Positions 7,296 to 15,783 are shown, counted from the first letter of the stretch. The stretch: 64,000 nt of DNA from ZC4RG19 sp017577565 (GCA_047459075.1 VSCH01000013.1:1-64000), one strand, 5' to 3'. The notes: a model not told the origin generated them from the letters alone. Program-made: numbers and translations.

Positions 7296-8503
7296 TGGCG
7301 GAGGACGTCTGGATCCTCGGCATCCACATGACCAAGTTCGGGAAGCACCCGGACAAGGACACGGTCGACCTGGCCGCCGAGGCGGCGCTCGGCGCGCTGC
7401 GCGACGGGGGCGTGACGATCCACGACATCGGGGTGCTCGCCGCCGGGAACCTGATGAACGCCAACGCCGGCATCGGCCAGCAGCTGCAGAAGCAGATCGG
7501 CCAGACCGGCATCCCCGTCTACAACGTGGTCAACGCCTGCGCCACCGGCGCGACCGCCCTGCGCACGGTGATCATGGCGGTCAAGGCCGGCGAGGCCGAC
7601 ATGGGCCTCGCCGTGGGCGTCGAGAAGCTGGCCGGCGCCGGCCTGCTCGCCGGCGGGACCCGCAAGGAGGACGGCGACACCTGGACGCCGTCGGGCCGCT
7701 ACGGCGCGGTGGCGCCGGTCGACGGGCGCATCGGCACCGAGACCATGCCCGGCGTGTTCGCCCAGGTGGGCATGCAGTACATCCACGAGCACGCCTACGC
7801 CGGCGAGCCGTTCGAGCTCTTCGCCCGCATCAGCGAGAAGAACCACGCCCACTCGACGCTGAACCCGCTCGCCGCCTACACGAAGCGGTTCACGCTCGAG
7901 GAGATCATGAACGACGTCATGATCGCCTACCCCAACACCCGGCCGATGTGCTCGGCCAACTGCGACGGCGCGGCGGCCGCCGTCGTGGTGTCGGGGGCCA
8001 AGCTCAAGACCCTGTCGCTCGAGCAGCGGCGCCGGGCGGTGAAGGTGTCGGCGTCGGTGCTGACCTCCGACCCCTGGCAGGAGGGCTGCCAGGTGCTCCC
8101 GGACGTCAACACGCTCACCCGGCGGGCCGCCGAGCAGGCCTACGAGCAGGCGGGCGTCGGCCCCGAGGACCTCAGCCTCGTCGAGCTGCACGACTGCTTC
8201 GCCACCGCCGAGCTCGTGCACTACGACAACCTGAAGCTGTGCGAGCCGGGCGGCGCGGCCGACTTCTTCCTGTCCGGCGCCACCTGGCGGGACGGCTCCA
8301 CGCCGGTCAACGTGTCGGGCGGCCTGCAGTCCAAGGGCCACCCCATCGCCGCGACCGGCATCGCCAACGTCTGGGAGATCTGCCACCACCTGCGGGGCGA
8401 GGCCGGCGACCGCCAGATCGAGGGGGCCAACGTCGGGCTGGCCCACGTCATCGGCCTGGGCTCGGCCTGCGGCGTCCACATCCTCGAGAAGGCCGCGGCG
8501 TAG
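7295..8503 (+). CDS. Thiolase / SCP2-thiolase-like acetyl-CoA acetyltransferase (Ltp type)
   Basis: A 402-residue thiolase-superfamily enzyme of the lipid-transfer-protein class. The nucleophile Cys is in NVVNACATGATALR; the HDCFA motif (VELHDCFATAELV) and the C-terminal GGLQSKGHPIAATG are also present. Keeping the Cys argues for true thiolase chemistry rather than the Cys-less Ltp2 retro-aldolases, though both pair with DUF35 proteins. It is translationally coupled to the OB-fold gene. Likely role: the last, chain-shortening step on a branched or sterol-derived acyl-CoA. Substrate is inference. Confidence 0.9.
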   Translation: MAEDVWILGIHMTKFGKHPDKDTVDLAAEAALGALRDGGVTIHDIGVLAAGNLMNANAGIGQQLQKQIGQTGIPVYNVVNACATGATALRTVIMAVKAGEADMGLAVGVEKLAGAGLLAGGTRKEDGDTWTPSGRYGAVAPVDGRIGTETMPGVFAQVGMQYIHEHAYAGEPFELFARISEKNHAHSTLNPLAAYTKRFTLEEIMNDVMIAYPNTRPMCSANCDGAAAAVVVSGAKLKTLSLEQRRRAVKVSASVLTSDPWQEGCQVLPDVNTLTRRAAEQAYEQAGVGPEDLSLVELHDCFATAELVHYDNLKLCEPGGAADFFLSGATWRDGSTPVNVSGGLQSKGHPIAATGIANVWEICHHLRGEAGDRQIEGANVGLAHVIGLGSACGVHILEKAAA

Positions 8504-8590
8504 CCCGCCCCGCGCCCCCGACCGCCCGCACCGGTCGCCCCCGGCGCGGGCGGTGGGCGGCCGGTCCGGTCGCCGCGCGGCGCGAGCGTG

Positions 8591-8596
8591 TAGCGT
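8591..8596 (+). promoter_or_regulatory. -10 element of SRPBCC gene
   Basis: TAGCGT lies 8 nt before the GTG at 8605. No ribosome binding site is present. Confidence 0.35.
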
Positions 8597-8604
8597 CGCG
8601 CTCC

Positions 8605-9093
8605 GTGGTGACCCACCATGCGGCCGCGCTCGTCCGCCGACCGGTCGACGTCGTCACCGCCTACGTCTTCGACCCGCGGACGATGCCCCACTGGAGCGGT
8701 GTGCTGTTCGCGATCGAGCCGGTCGACGACGTCGAGCCCCGGGTCGGGCGCCGGCTGCGGGCCGAGCTCAAGGTGCTCGGCGTGCGGCTCACGGTCGAGG
8801 GCGAGCTCCTCGACGCCGACCTGGAGGAGCGGCGGGCGACCGTGCGCATCGTGCCGCTCGACGGCGACGGCGCCATCGAGCACCGCCTGTGGGTCGAGCC
8901 CTCGGGCGACGGCGCGGTCGTCCACTTCTGGAACCGCATCGAGCCCCCCGGCTGGCTGGCGGGGGCGGTGAGCGACCAGCTCGTCGAGGCGTTCGTCGAG
9001 CACACGGCCCGGTTCGCGCTCGACAACATCCGGGCCATCCTCGAGAACGGCGACGAGGACGCGGTCGCCGGCCTGACCGGGCCGGCCGGCTGA
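8605..9093 (+). CDS. SRPBCC/polyketide-cyclase-like protein
   Basis: A 162-residue START-fold protein. It begins HHAAALVRRPVDVVTAYVFD, the usual first strand and helix of the family, has a central beta-sheet (RLRAELKVLGVRLTVEGELL) and ends with a long helix (LVEAFVEHTARFALDNIRAIL). SRPBCC proteins bind hydrophobic ligands; no enzymatic residue can be assigned. The start could be GTG 8605 or the next GTG at 8608. It begins a group of same-strand genes continuing through the epimerase and SDR. Confidence 0.8.
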   Translation: MVTHHAAALVRRPVDVVTAYVFDPRTMPHWSGVLFAIEPVDDVEPRVGRRLRAELKVLGVRLTVEGELLDADLEERRATVRIVPLDGDGAIEHRLWVEPSGDGAVVHFWNRIEPPGWLAGAVSDQLVEAFVEHTARFALDNIRAILENGDEDAVAGLTGPAG

Positions 9094-9129
9094 TCGCGGC
9101 CCGGGCGGTTCCCCGCCCCGTCCCGGGGG

Positions 9130-9135
9130 TAGGAG
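9130..9135 (+). promoter_or_regulatory. -10 element of epimerase gene
   Basis: TAGGAG lies 6 nt before the GTG at 9142. No ribosome binding site is present. Confidence 0.3.
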
Positions 9136-9141
9136 CGGCCC

Positions 9142-10185
9142 GTGCGCATCGTGGTGGTCGGCGCGACCGGCAACGTGGGGACGAGCGTGGTCGACGAGCT
9201 GGCCCGCCGTCCCGAGGTGACCGAGGTCGTCGCCGTGGCGCGCCGGGCGCCGGCCGTCGACTGGCCGCCGTCGGTCCGGTTCGTGGCCGCGGACGTCGCC
9301 ACCGACGACCTCGAGCCCGTGCTGGCGGGCGCGGACGCCGTCGTCCACCTCGCCTGGCTCTTCCAGCCGAGCCACGACCCGCTGCTCACCTGGCGGGTGA
9401 ACGCCGTGGGGAGCGCCCGGGTGTTCGAGGCCGCGGCCGCCGCGGGGGTCGGGGCGGTCGTCTACTCGTCCTCGGTCGGCGCGTACTCCCCGGCGCCCGA
9501 CCGCACGGTCGACGAGACCTGGCCGACCCACTCCATCCCGACGGCCGCCTACGGGCGGGAGAAGGCCTACGTCGAGCGGGTGCTCGACGCCTTCGAGGCC
9601 CGCCACCCCGAGATCCGGGTCGTCCGCCTGCGGCCGGCGTTCATCTTCAAGCGCACCGCCGGCCCGGAGCAGCGGCGGCTCTTCGCCGGCCCGTTGCTCC
9701 CGCGGGCCGTGCTGCGCCGGGGCGTGCCGGTGCTGCCGCTGCCGGCCGGCCTGCGGTTCCAGGCCCTGCACAGCACCGACGCCGCCCGGGCGTTCGCGGT
9801 CGCCGCGACCGGCGACGCCCGGGGCGCGTTCAACATCGCCGCCGAACCGGTGATCGACGCGGCCGCCCTCGCCTCGGTCGTCGGCGCCCGCCCGGTCGAG
9901 GTCCCGCCCCGGGCGCTGCGGGCCGCCCTGGCCACCGCCTGGCACCTGCGGCTCGTGCCGACCCAGCCCGCCCTCTACGACCTGGCCCTGGGCCTGCCGC
10001 TGCTGGACACCACCCGGGCGGCGACCGAGCTGGGCTGGCGGCCGACCGTGAGCGCGGTCGACGCCCTGGCCGAGGCGGTCGCCGGCATGGCCGAGGGCGC
10101 GGGCGAGGACACGCCGCCGCTCGCCGCGGACGGCGTCCGGGGGCGGGCGCGCGAGGTCGCGACCGGCGTCGGGAGCCGGCCGTGA
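9142..10185 (+). CDS. NAD-dependent epimerase/dehydratase (extended SDR)
   Basis: A 347-residue extended SDR. The N-terminal Rossmann motif is VVVGATGNVGTSV, and the catalytic triad is visible as Ser in VYSSSVGAY and Tyr-x3-Lys in YGREK (residues about 134-138). The family acts on nucleotide sugars or other carbonyl compounds, including 3-beta-hydroxysteroids. Neighbouring lipid genes make a lipid or sterol substrate as likely as a sugar. The stop overlaps the next start by GTGA. Confidence 0.85.
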   Translation: MRIVVVGATGNVGTSVVDELARRPEVTEVVAVARRAPAVDWPPSVRFVAADVATDDLEPVLAGADAVVHLAWLFQPSHDPLLTWRVNAVGSARVFEAAAAAGVGAVVYSSSVGAYSPAPDRTVDETWPTHSIPTAAYGREKAYVERVLDAFEARHPEIRVVRLRPAFIFKRTAGPEQRRLFAGPLLPRAVLRRGVPVLPLPAGLRFQALHSTDAARAFAVAATGDARGAFNIAAEPVIDAAALASVVGARPVEVPPRALRAALATAWHLRLVPTQPALYDLALGLPLLDTTRAATELGWRPTVSAVDALAEAVAGMAEGAGEDTPPLAADGVRGRAREVATGVGSRP

Positions 10186-10988
10186 CGGGCGCCGCGGCGC
10201 CCCGCCGGCCCGGCGGCCTGCTCGACGCCGTCGAGCCGGTCACGGCCGCCGTGTTCCGCACCGCCGCCCGCCTGCGGGGCGACCGGGCCTTCCACCCCCG
10301 GGGCCGGGCCTTCGCCGCCGAGGTCGTGCTCGACCCGGCGTCCGCCCCGCCGGGCTTCCCCACCGGCCGGTACCGGGGGATCGTGCGGTTCTCCCGAGGG
10401 GCCGGGCTGCCCGACGCGGTGCCCGACGTCCTGGGCATCGGCGTGCGGGTCGTCGACGCCGGTGGGCCGCACGTCCACCAGGACCTGCTCATGGCGAGCG
10501 CCGGGTGGTCGGTCGTCGGCCGGCGGCTGCTGCGGCCCGGCCGGTCGTTCACGGCCGGCGTCCTGTCGACGATCCTGCCCTACGAGGTCGGCGGCCGGCG
10601 GGTGCTGATCGGCGCCCGGGTGCCGGGCGACCGACCGCTGCGGCTGGCCGACGTCGACCTCCTCGCCGCCGCCCGCCGCCCCGTCGAGCTGCTGTGGTCG
10701 GCGCCCGGCGGTGCCTGGTGGGCCCTCGGGGAGGTGCGGCCCGACGCGCCGCTCGACGACGAGGCCGGCCGCCGGCTCGGCCTCGACCCGTTCCGCACGG
10801 TGCCCGGCGTCGAGCCGGTCGGCCTGCTCAACGCGCTGCGGCGGCCCGCCTACGGCGCCAGCCGCGCCGGCCGCGACGGCGACCCGGCCGGTGGCGCCGG
10901 ACGGCGACGTCGGGACCGAGGAGGAGGCGAGGGCGTGGCGGACCGGGAGACGGCCGGGGACCGCCCCCGGTCGGGTGCGGGGCGGTAG
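10182..10988 (+). CDS. Catalase-fold-like protein of unknown activity
   Basis: A 268-residue protein whose N-terminal part resembles catalase-superfamily proteins: FRTAARLRGDRAFHPRGRAF, then GRYRGIVRFSRGAGLPDAVPDVLGIGVRV, where heme catalases have the HxKG and RFS blocks. The heme-ligand Tyr region is not recognisable, and the protein is much shorter than true catalases. Similar actinobacterial proteins are annotated as phosphodiesterase or hypothetical. The C-terminal 45 residues are Arg/Gly-rich and probably disordered. GTG start overlaps the epimerase stop. Confidence 0.55.
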   Translation: MTGAAAPRRPGGLLDAVEPVTAAVFRTAARLRGDRAFHPRGRAFAAEVVLDPASAPPGFPTGRYRGIVRFSRGAGLPDAVPDVLGIGVRVVDAGGPHVHQDLLMASAGWSVVGRRLLRPGRSFTAGVLSTILPYEVGGRRVLIGARVPGDRPLRLADVDLLAAARRPVELLWSAPGGAWWALGEVRPDAPLDDEAGRRLGLDPFRTVPGVEPVGLLNALRRPAYGASRAGRDGDPAGGAGRRRRDRGGGEGVADRETAGDRPRSGAGR

Positions 10989-10992
10989 GGCG

Positions 10993-11809
10993 GTGGAGCG
11001 CACGGTCCTCGTCACCGGCGCCGGCTCCGGGATCGGCCTCGCCACCGCTGTCGAGGCCGCCCGCCTCGGGTTCCGCGCCGTGGCCGCCGTCCACCGCCCC
11101 GAGCAGGCCGAGGACGTCCGCCGGGCGGCGGCGGAGGCGGGGGTCGCCGTCGAGGTCGACCCCCTGGACGTCACCGACGACGCCCGTGCCGCCGCCGTCG
11201 TCGACCGGTGGCGCCCGTGGGGGCTGGTCAACGCCGCCGGCCTCATGCTGCCGGGGCCCGTCGCCGAGACCCCGCCCGAGGACGCCCGCCGGCACCTCGA
11301 GGTCATGGTCCTGGCGCCGATGCGCCTGGTCCAGCTGGCCCTGCCGTGGATGCGCCGCCAGGGCGGCGGCCGCGTCGTCAACGTCTCGTCCATCGCCGGG
11401 CACGTGGAGGCGCCGCTGCTCGGCTGGTACGAGGCGGCCAAGCAGGCGCTGAACACCCTCAGCGAGGCGCTGCGCCCCGAGGTGGCCCGCTACGGGATCG
11501 ACGTCGTGATCGTCGAGCCGGGCCCGTTCCGGACGCCGATCTGGGACAAGGCCCGCGACCACGTGCGGCGGCACCGGGACGAGGCCGTCGAGCCCGACCT
11601 CCACGACCGCACGCTCGACGTGCTGGAGGCCATGGCGGCGCTCGCCGGCGACCACCGGGACGTCGCCCGTCGTGTCGGCGACGTGCTCCACGCGGGGCCG
11701 GCCCCGGTTCCGCTACCGCGTCGGCACCGGCACGAACCTGCTGGGGGCGCTCGACCGGGTGGTGCCGACGAGCGTGAAGGACCGGGTCAGCCGGGCGGTG
11801 GGGGTCTGA
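10993..11809 (+). pseudogene. Short-chain dehydrogenase/reductase with a 3' frameshift
   Basis: A classical SDR: cofactor motif TGAGSGIG near the N-terminus, NAAG at the expected position, catalytic Ser in NVSSIAG, Tyr-x3-Lys as YEAAK, and the PGPFRTPI loop. The starting frame (GTG 10993) is sound to about 11695, then becomes Arg/Pro nonsense running into the next gene. One base over, the frame reads RFRYRVGTGTNLLGALDRVV and ends cleanly at TGA 11807-11809, just before the next GTG. Dropping one G from the GGGG run near 11694-11697 restores a normal C-terminus. The active site is intact, so this is either a sequencing error or a recent 1-base insertion altering about the last 35 residues. Confidence 0.8.
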
Positions 11810-11810
11810 G

Positions 11811-12380
11811 GTGGGCGTCGTCGAGCGCCACCTCGACGCGCCCCGGGACGCCGTGGCCCTCGTGCTCGCCGACCCCCGCAGCTACGAGGCCCTCGTCCTC
11901 GGCAGCAAGCGGGTGCGCTGGTTCGACGCCCGCTGGCCCGAGGACGGCGCCGCGTTCCACCACAGCATCGGCGTCGGCCCGCTGCACATCCGCGACCGCA
12001 GCACCGTCGTGGCCGACGAGCTGCCCGACCGCCTGCAGCTCGTCGTCGGCATGGGCCCGCTGGGCCGGGCCGAGGTCGAGTTCCGGCTCACCCCCGAGGG
12101 CACGGGGACGCGGGTGGCGATGCGCGAGGACCCGGTGGACGGCCCGGTGGCGGCGGTGTGGTCGCCGCCGGTCGACGCCCTCATGCGGCTCCGCAACGAC
12201 CGCGCGCTGCGGCGGTTGGCAGGCCTGGCCGCCGACGTCGAACGGGTGCGCCACCTGGACGACCCCGACCGCCGGGGGGCGGGATCGGACCGGGCCGCCG
12301 GCGGGTACGCCCGCCGGGGACGGCCGCGGCCGCCGCGGTCGCGGCAGGCGAGGACACGGAGGACCGGACATGACCGGTGA
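11811..12380 (+). CDS. SRPBCC family protein
   Basis: A 189-residue protein whose first 145 residues form a START-like fold (VVERHLDAPRDAVALVLADP at the start, IGVGPLHIRDRSTVVADELPD in the middle). It is followed by an Arg-rich, probably disordered tail. GTG start one base after the SDR stop; stop overlaps the next gene by 11 bp, so the SDR, this gene and the small HTH gene are one operon. A ligand-binding role is likely; no specific function is visible. Confidence 0.7.
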   Translation: MGVVERHLDAPRDAVALVLADPRSYEALVLGSKRVRWFDARWPEDGAAFHHSIGVGPLHIRDRSTVVADELPDRLQLVVGMGPLGRAEVEFRLTPEGTGTRVAMREDPVDGPVAAVWSPPVDALMRLRNDRALRRLAGLAADVERVRHLDDPDRRGAGSDRAAGGYARRGRPRPPRSRQARTRRTGHDR

Positions 12381-12543
12381 CGAGACCATCGACGCCGCCG
12401 AGGCCCGGCAGCTGCTGGAGGTGCCGCCGGAGCAGCTCGAGGCCCTCGTCGACCAGGGTGTCATCACGCCGATCGACGACGGCTCCGGCCGCCTCCGCTA
12501 CTCCCGGGCCGAGGTGATGGCGGCACGGCTGATGGGCGGCTGA
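12370..12543 (+). CDS. Small MerR/excisionase-like HTH protein
   Basis: A 57-residue protein beginning at ATG 12370. Residues 9-50 (AAEARQLLEVPPEQLEALVDQGVITPID, then LRYSRAEVMAARL) follow the pattern of MerR/Xis-type helix-turn-helix domains: helix, turn, second helix, then a wing and a third helix. It overlaps the end of the SRPBCC gene. It may regulate the SDR/SRPBCC operon. The domain assignment is by pattern only. Confidence 0.6.
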   Translation: MTGDETIDAAEARQLLEVPPEQLEALVDQGVITPIDDGSGRLRYSRAEVMAARLMGG

Positions 12544-12671
12544 GCGCGCCCGCCGCGGTGCGGGACCGCTCGCGCGCGGGTCCGCCGCGTGCAAGGGCCG
12601 GCTCGCCACTCCTCGCGGGACCACTGGCCCCTTGACCCGGCCCGCCCCTGCCGGGACCATGGTCGCCAAGG

Positions 12672-12709
12672 CGGTGCCGCCCCGAGCTCCCCCCACCCGG
12701 GCGGCACCG
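12672..12709 (+). promoter_or_regulatory. Stem-loop in the leader of the STAS gene
   Basis: An 11-bp perfect inverted repeat (12672-12682 with 12699-12709) with a 16-nt loop lies 32 bp before the STAS start. It may end transcription from the previous operon or act in the STAS leader; there is no T tract. Upstream, TTGACC at about 12632 could be a -35 element. Confidence 0.35.
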
Positions 12710-12740
12710 GCTCGGACACATCGCACCCCGAGGGAGGACC

Positions 12741-13058
12741 ATGGCACCCCCAGCGGCACTCGTGGTCTCCGCCCGCCACAGCGGGCACCGAGGGGCGATC
12801 CGCCTCGTCGGCGAGTTCGACATGTCGGGCACCGAGAGCTTCCGGGCGGTCGTGGGCGACGTCGTGGCCCGGCGTCCGGAGGTCATCGAGGTCGACGCCG
12901 CCCAGCTCGAGTTCATCGACGCCGCCGGCCTCCGGGAGCTGGTCGTCGCCCGGGAGCTGGCCGACGCCAACGGCATCGCGTTCCGCCTCGGTCGCCGCTC
13001 CCGCCCGCTCGTCCGCATCCTCGACATGACCGGGCTCGACGAGGTGTTCGAGGGCTGA
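12741..13058 (+). CDS. STAS-domain protein (anti-sigma-factor antagonist-like), phospho-Ser missing
   Basis: A 105-residue single STAS domain with ATG after GGGAGG. RLVGEFDMSG is the first strand/turn, and FIDAAGLREL is the segment that normally reads DSSG. At residues 60-63 it has D-A-A-G, so the serine phosphorylated by anti-sigma kinases is absent. Such a protein could be constitutively active toward its anti-sigma partner or use another control. The second STAS protein of this window (44320-44640) keeps DSSG at the same residue numbers. No kinase gene is adjacent. Confidence 0.9.
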   Translation: MAPPAALVVSARHSGHRGAIRLVGEFDMSGTESFRAVVGDVVARRPEVIEVDAAQLEFIDAAGLRELVVARELADANGIAFRLGRRSRPLVRILDMTGLDEVFEG

Positions 13059-13094
13059 GCGCCCCGCCCCCGTCGCCGCCGCCGGGCGCCCGGT

Positions 13095-14231
13095 TCAGCG
13101 GGAGGCGCCGGCGGCGGCCACCTCGTCCAGGAGGGCGTCGTAGCGGGGCGCCACCTCGGGCCAGGCCAGCCGGCGCACGTGGTCGCGGGCGGCCGCCGCC
13201 GCCCGCCGGCGCCCGTCGTGGTCGGTCAGCGCCCAGCACAGGCGCTCGACCAGCTCGTCGAGGTCCCGGTAGAGGTAGGGCGAGGGCGACGGCACGAGCT
13301 CCGGGTAGGCCAGGCGGTCGGGCAGCAGGGGCAGGGCCCCGGCGCTGACCGCCTCGGCGACCGCCAGGCCGAAGAACTCGTGCCGGGCGGTGCTGACCAC
13401 CACGTCGGCCCCGGCGAGCAGCGCCGGGTAGCCGTCCTCGGCGGCGGTGCCGAAGTGGACGACCCGGTGCCCCAGCCGGTCGCGGGCCCGGGCGAACGCC
13501 TCGGGCACGGTCGGCGGGGCGTGCCCGGCGATCGCCACCGCGAGCTCGACGCCGCGGGCGACGACCCGGTCGAGCGCGGCGAAGAAGGCCTCGGGGTCCT
13601 TGTCGTACTCCCAGCGGTGGTTCCAGAGCACGACCGGCGGCCGGTGCTCGGTCCGGGGCCGGTCGAAGCGGTCGACGTCGACCCCGACCGGCAGCACGGT
13701 CGTGGCGGCGGCCACCCGGTCGACCTCGGCCGTGTGGCGGTGGTCGGGGAACCGGCGCAGGAAGCCCGGCAGCGCCGCCAGCAGCTCGCGGCGGTGGTGC
13801 TCGGAGTTGAAGACCACCCGGTCCGCCGCCGCCATGCTCAGCCAGTTGACCATGGCGTAGGTGAGGTCGGGCGCCGTCCGTGGCGGCACCGGGTAGGTCA
13901 GCTGGTTCTCGTGCATGTAGACCACGACCGGCATGCCGGCCAGGGACCGGCGGGCCAGCCCCAGCAGCGCCGGCACGTGCACCATGTCGCTGACCAGCAG
14001 GACGTCCGGCCGCCCCCAGCCCGCGACCACCCGGTCGACCTCGGCGGCCAGGGTCAGCGCCGCCCCCTGCATCCGCCACCGCCAGAACGCGCCCCGGTGG
14101 GTCACCAGGCGCACGTCGTGGCGGCTGTGGCGGGCGAGGCCCTCGGCCCAGGCCCGGTGCGAGCCGCTGCAGTAGGGCTCGCACACCAGGACCCGCCGCC
14201 GGCCGCCGGGCTGCGGGGCGGGTGGGGTCAC
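13095..14231 (-). CDS. DUF3524 glycosyltransferase, tRNA-queuosine mannosyltransferase-like (QTMAN/GTDC1)
   Basis: A 378-residue GT-B glycosyltransferase of the GT4 type. The N-terminal domain starts VLVCEPYCSGSHRAWAEGLA and contains VVVYMHENQLTYPVP, the hallmark DUF3524 motif of GTDC1/QTMAN proteins. The C-terminal half has the sugar-nucleotide domain: VLWNHRWEYDKDPEAFF, then HEFFGLAVAEAVSAGALPLLP with the Glu-x7-Glu pattern. In animals the family mannosylates queuosine in tRNA-Asp; bacterial members are poorly studied. No queuosine synthesis gene lies in the window. The GTG start at 14231 lies close to the preceding MaoC stop (about 22 bp), so the two may be cotranscribed. Confidence 0.85.
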   Translation of the reverse strand: MTPPAPQPGGRRRVLVCEPYCSGSHRAWAEGLARHSRHDVRLVTHRGAFWRWRMQGAALTLAAEVDRVVAGWGRPDVLLVSDMVHVPALLGLARRSLAGMPVVVYMHENQLTYPVPPRTAPDLTYAMVNWLSMAAADRVVFNSEHHRRELLAALPGFLRRFPDHRHTAEVDRVAAATTVLPVGVDVDRFDRPRTEHRPPVVLWNHRWEYDKDPEAFFAALDRVVARGVELAVAIAGHAPPTVPEAFARARDRLGHRVVHFGTAAEDGYPALLAGADVVVSTARHEFFGLAVAEAVSAGALPLLPDRLAYPELVPSPSPYLYRDLDELVERLCWALTDHDGRRRAAAAARDHVRRLAWPEVAPRYDALLDEVAAAGASR

Positions 14232-14253
14232 GGCCGGCGCCGCCGGGCGGTGG

Positions 14254-14733
14254 TCAGCCGTACACGAGGCGGGTGATCCAGTCGGCCACCAGCGCCGGCT
14301 TCTCCTCGCCCTCGATCTCGACGGTCACCGTGCGGGTGACGTTGAGGGTGTTGGGGTCCTTGAGCTCGACCGACTTCAGCGTGCTCGAGGCCCGGATGCG
14401 GGAGCCCGTCTTCACCGGGTTGATGAACCGCACCTTGTCGAACCCGTAGTTGATGCCCATGACGACGCCCTGGAGCCGGCTCATGTCCTGGGGGATCGAG
14501 CCGACGAGGTGGGTGAGCATCGACAGGGTCAGGAAGCCGTGGGCGATCGTCGTGCCCCAGGGCGACAGCTTGGCGGCCTGCTCGGGGTCGACGTGGATGA
14601 ACTGGTGGTCGTGGGTGACGTCCGCGAAGGCGTTGATCTGGTCCTGGGTGACCTGGAACCAGTCGCCGGTGCCCTCGGGCTGACCGACGGCCTTCTCGAA
14701 CAGGGCGTAGGCGTTCTCTGCGGCAGTGGCCAT
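14254..14733 (-). CDS. MaoC-family (R)-specific enoyl-CoA hydratase
   Basis: A 159-residue hot-dog-fold enzyme. The hydratase-2 motif is clear: FADVTHDHQFIHVDPEQAAK, giving the Asp and His of the active site, followed by GTTIAHGFLTLSML. INYGFDKVRFINPVKTGSRI is the usual substrate-channel strand. It hydrates trans-2-enoyl-CoA to the (R)-3-hydroxy form, used in beta-oxidation variants or polyester precursor supply. It may link with the acyl-CoA enzymes elsewhere in the window. Start ATG at 14733. Confidence 0.92.
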   Translation of the reverse strand: MATAAENAYALFEKAVGQPEGTGDWFQVTQDQINAFADVTHDHQFIHVDPEQAAKLSPWGTTIAHGFLTLSMLTHLVGSIPQDMSRLQGVVMGINYGFDKVRFINPVKTGSRIRASSTLKSVELKDPNTLNVTRTVTVEIEGEEKPALVADWITRLVYG

Positions 14734-14782
14734 GCCCCGACGCTACTGCCGGCCCCGGGCCCGGGGCGACGCCGGGCGAGGG

Positions 14783-15739
14783 TCAGCCGCGGCGGCGGGC
14801 ACGGCGCCGGCCCTCGTGCATCGCCTGCACCCGCGGCACCGGCAGCGCCCGGCCCTCCTCGACGAGGTCGGCGGGCAGCGGCTGGGGTCGGGGCATCAGC
14901 TCGGCCCACGGGTCGCGGTCGCCCAGCGCGTCGGGGACGGTGTGGATCGTGAGCTCACCCGGCGACACCGACCCGAGCTCGCCCCAGGGCACCGGGAAGG
15001 AGACCGGCGTGCCCGGTCGCACCCGGGGGCTGTAGGCGGCGACGACCGTGGCGCTGCCGACCCGGGTCGGGTCGACGAACACCTTGCCCTCCCGGTCGTC
15101 CTTGATGAAGGCCGTCGTGGCGACGTCGGGGTCGAGCCGGGCGGCCCGGTCGGCGATCGCCCGGGTGGCCGCGGCCGCCTCCTCGAGCCCGACGCTCGCG
15201 TCCACCGGCACGAAGACGTGGACGCCCTTGGCGCCGCTGGTCTTGACCGCGCCCTCGAGGCCGAGGTCGTCGAGCACGGCCCGCACCAGCAGCGCGCCCT
15301 GCACGGCGGCCCGGAAGTCCCCGCCCTCCGGTGGGTCGAGGTCGAGCACGAGGTGGGTGGGCCGCTCGGGGTGGTCGGCGGTGACCAGGGTCGGGTGGTA
15401 CTCGACGGCCCGCTGGTTGGCGAACCACAGCAGCGTCCGCCGGTCGTCGCACAGCGCGTAGGACACCTGCCGCTTGGAGGACTCGGCCCAGAAGGTCACC
15501 GTGCGCACCCAGTCCGGCGCGTGCTTGGGGACGTTCTTCTGCATGAACGCCTCCTGCCCCCGGTGGACCCGGATCACCGAGAGGGGGCGGCCGCGCAGCA
15601 CGGGCAGGATGCGGTCGCGCACGGCGTCGAGGTAGTCGACCAGGTCGCGCTTGGTGGCCTCGGCGCCGTCGAACAGGGGCTCGTCGAGGTTGGTGAACCG
15701 GACCCCGGCGCGCGACTCGCCCTCGCTGCTGGCGGGCAC
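14783..15739 (-). CDS. LigD-type DNA polymerase/primase domain protein (NHEJ)
   Basis: A 318-residue stand-alone archaeo-eukaryotic-primase-type polymerase of the LigD Pol family. The catalytic signature is complete: LVLDLDPPEGG supplies the metal-binding DLDP, and KTSGAKGVHVFVPV is the nucleotide-binding motif. Also FMQKNVPKHAPDW and VDPTRVGSATVVAAYSPRVRPG with the third-acid/ribose region. It fills and extends ends during Ku-dependent non-homologous end joining. Ku and the ligase domain are not in the window; the phosphoesterase partner lies 16 kb away (32038-33741). GTG start at 15739. Confidence 0.92.
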   Translation of the reverse strand: MPASSEGESRAGVRFTNLDEPLFDGAEATKRDLVDYLDAVRDRILPVLRGRPLSVIRVHRGQEAFMQKNVPKHAPDWVRTVTFWAESSKRQVSYALCDDRRTLLWFANQRAVEYHPTLVTADHPERPTHLVLDLDPPEGGDFRAAVQGALLVRAVLDDLGLEGAVKTSGAKGVHVFVPVDASVGLEEAAAATRAIADRAARLDPDVATTAFIKDDREGKVFVDPTRVGSATVVAAYSPRVRPGTPVSFPVPWGELGSVSPGELTIHTVPDALGDRDPWAELMPRPQPLPADLVEEGRALPVPRVQAMHEGRRRARRRG

Positions 15740-15783
15740 CCCCCAACCGTACCGGCCGCCGGCGCGGGCCGCGGGGCGGCCGG

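Noticed and set aside
11697..12543. SDR-SRPBCC-HTH fusion protein by reading through
   Set aside because: The in-frame continuation is Arg/Pro nonsense, and clean starts of two separate genes are present.
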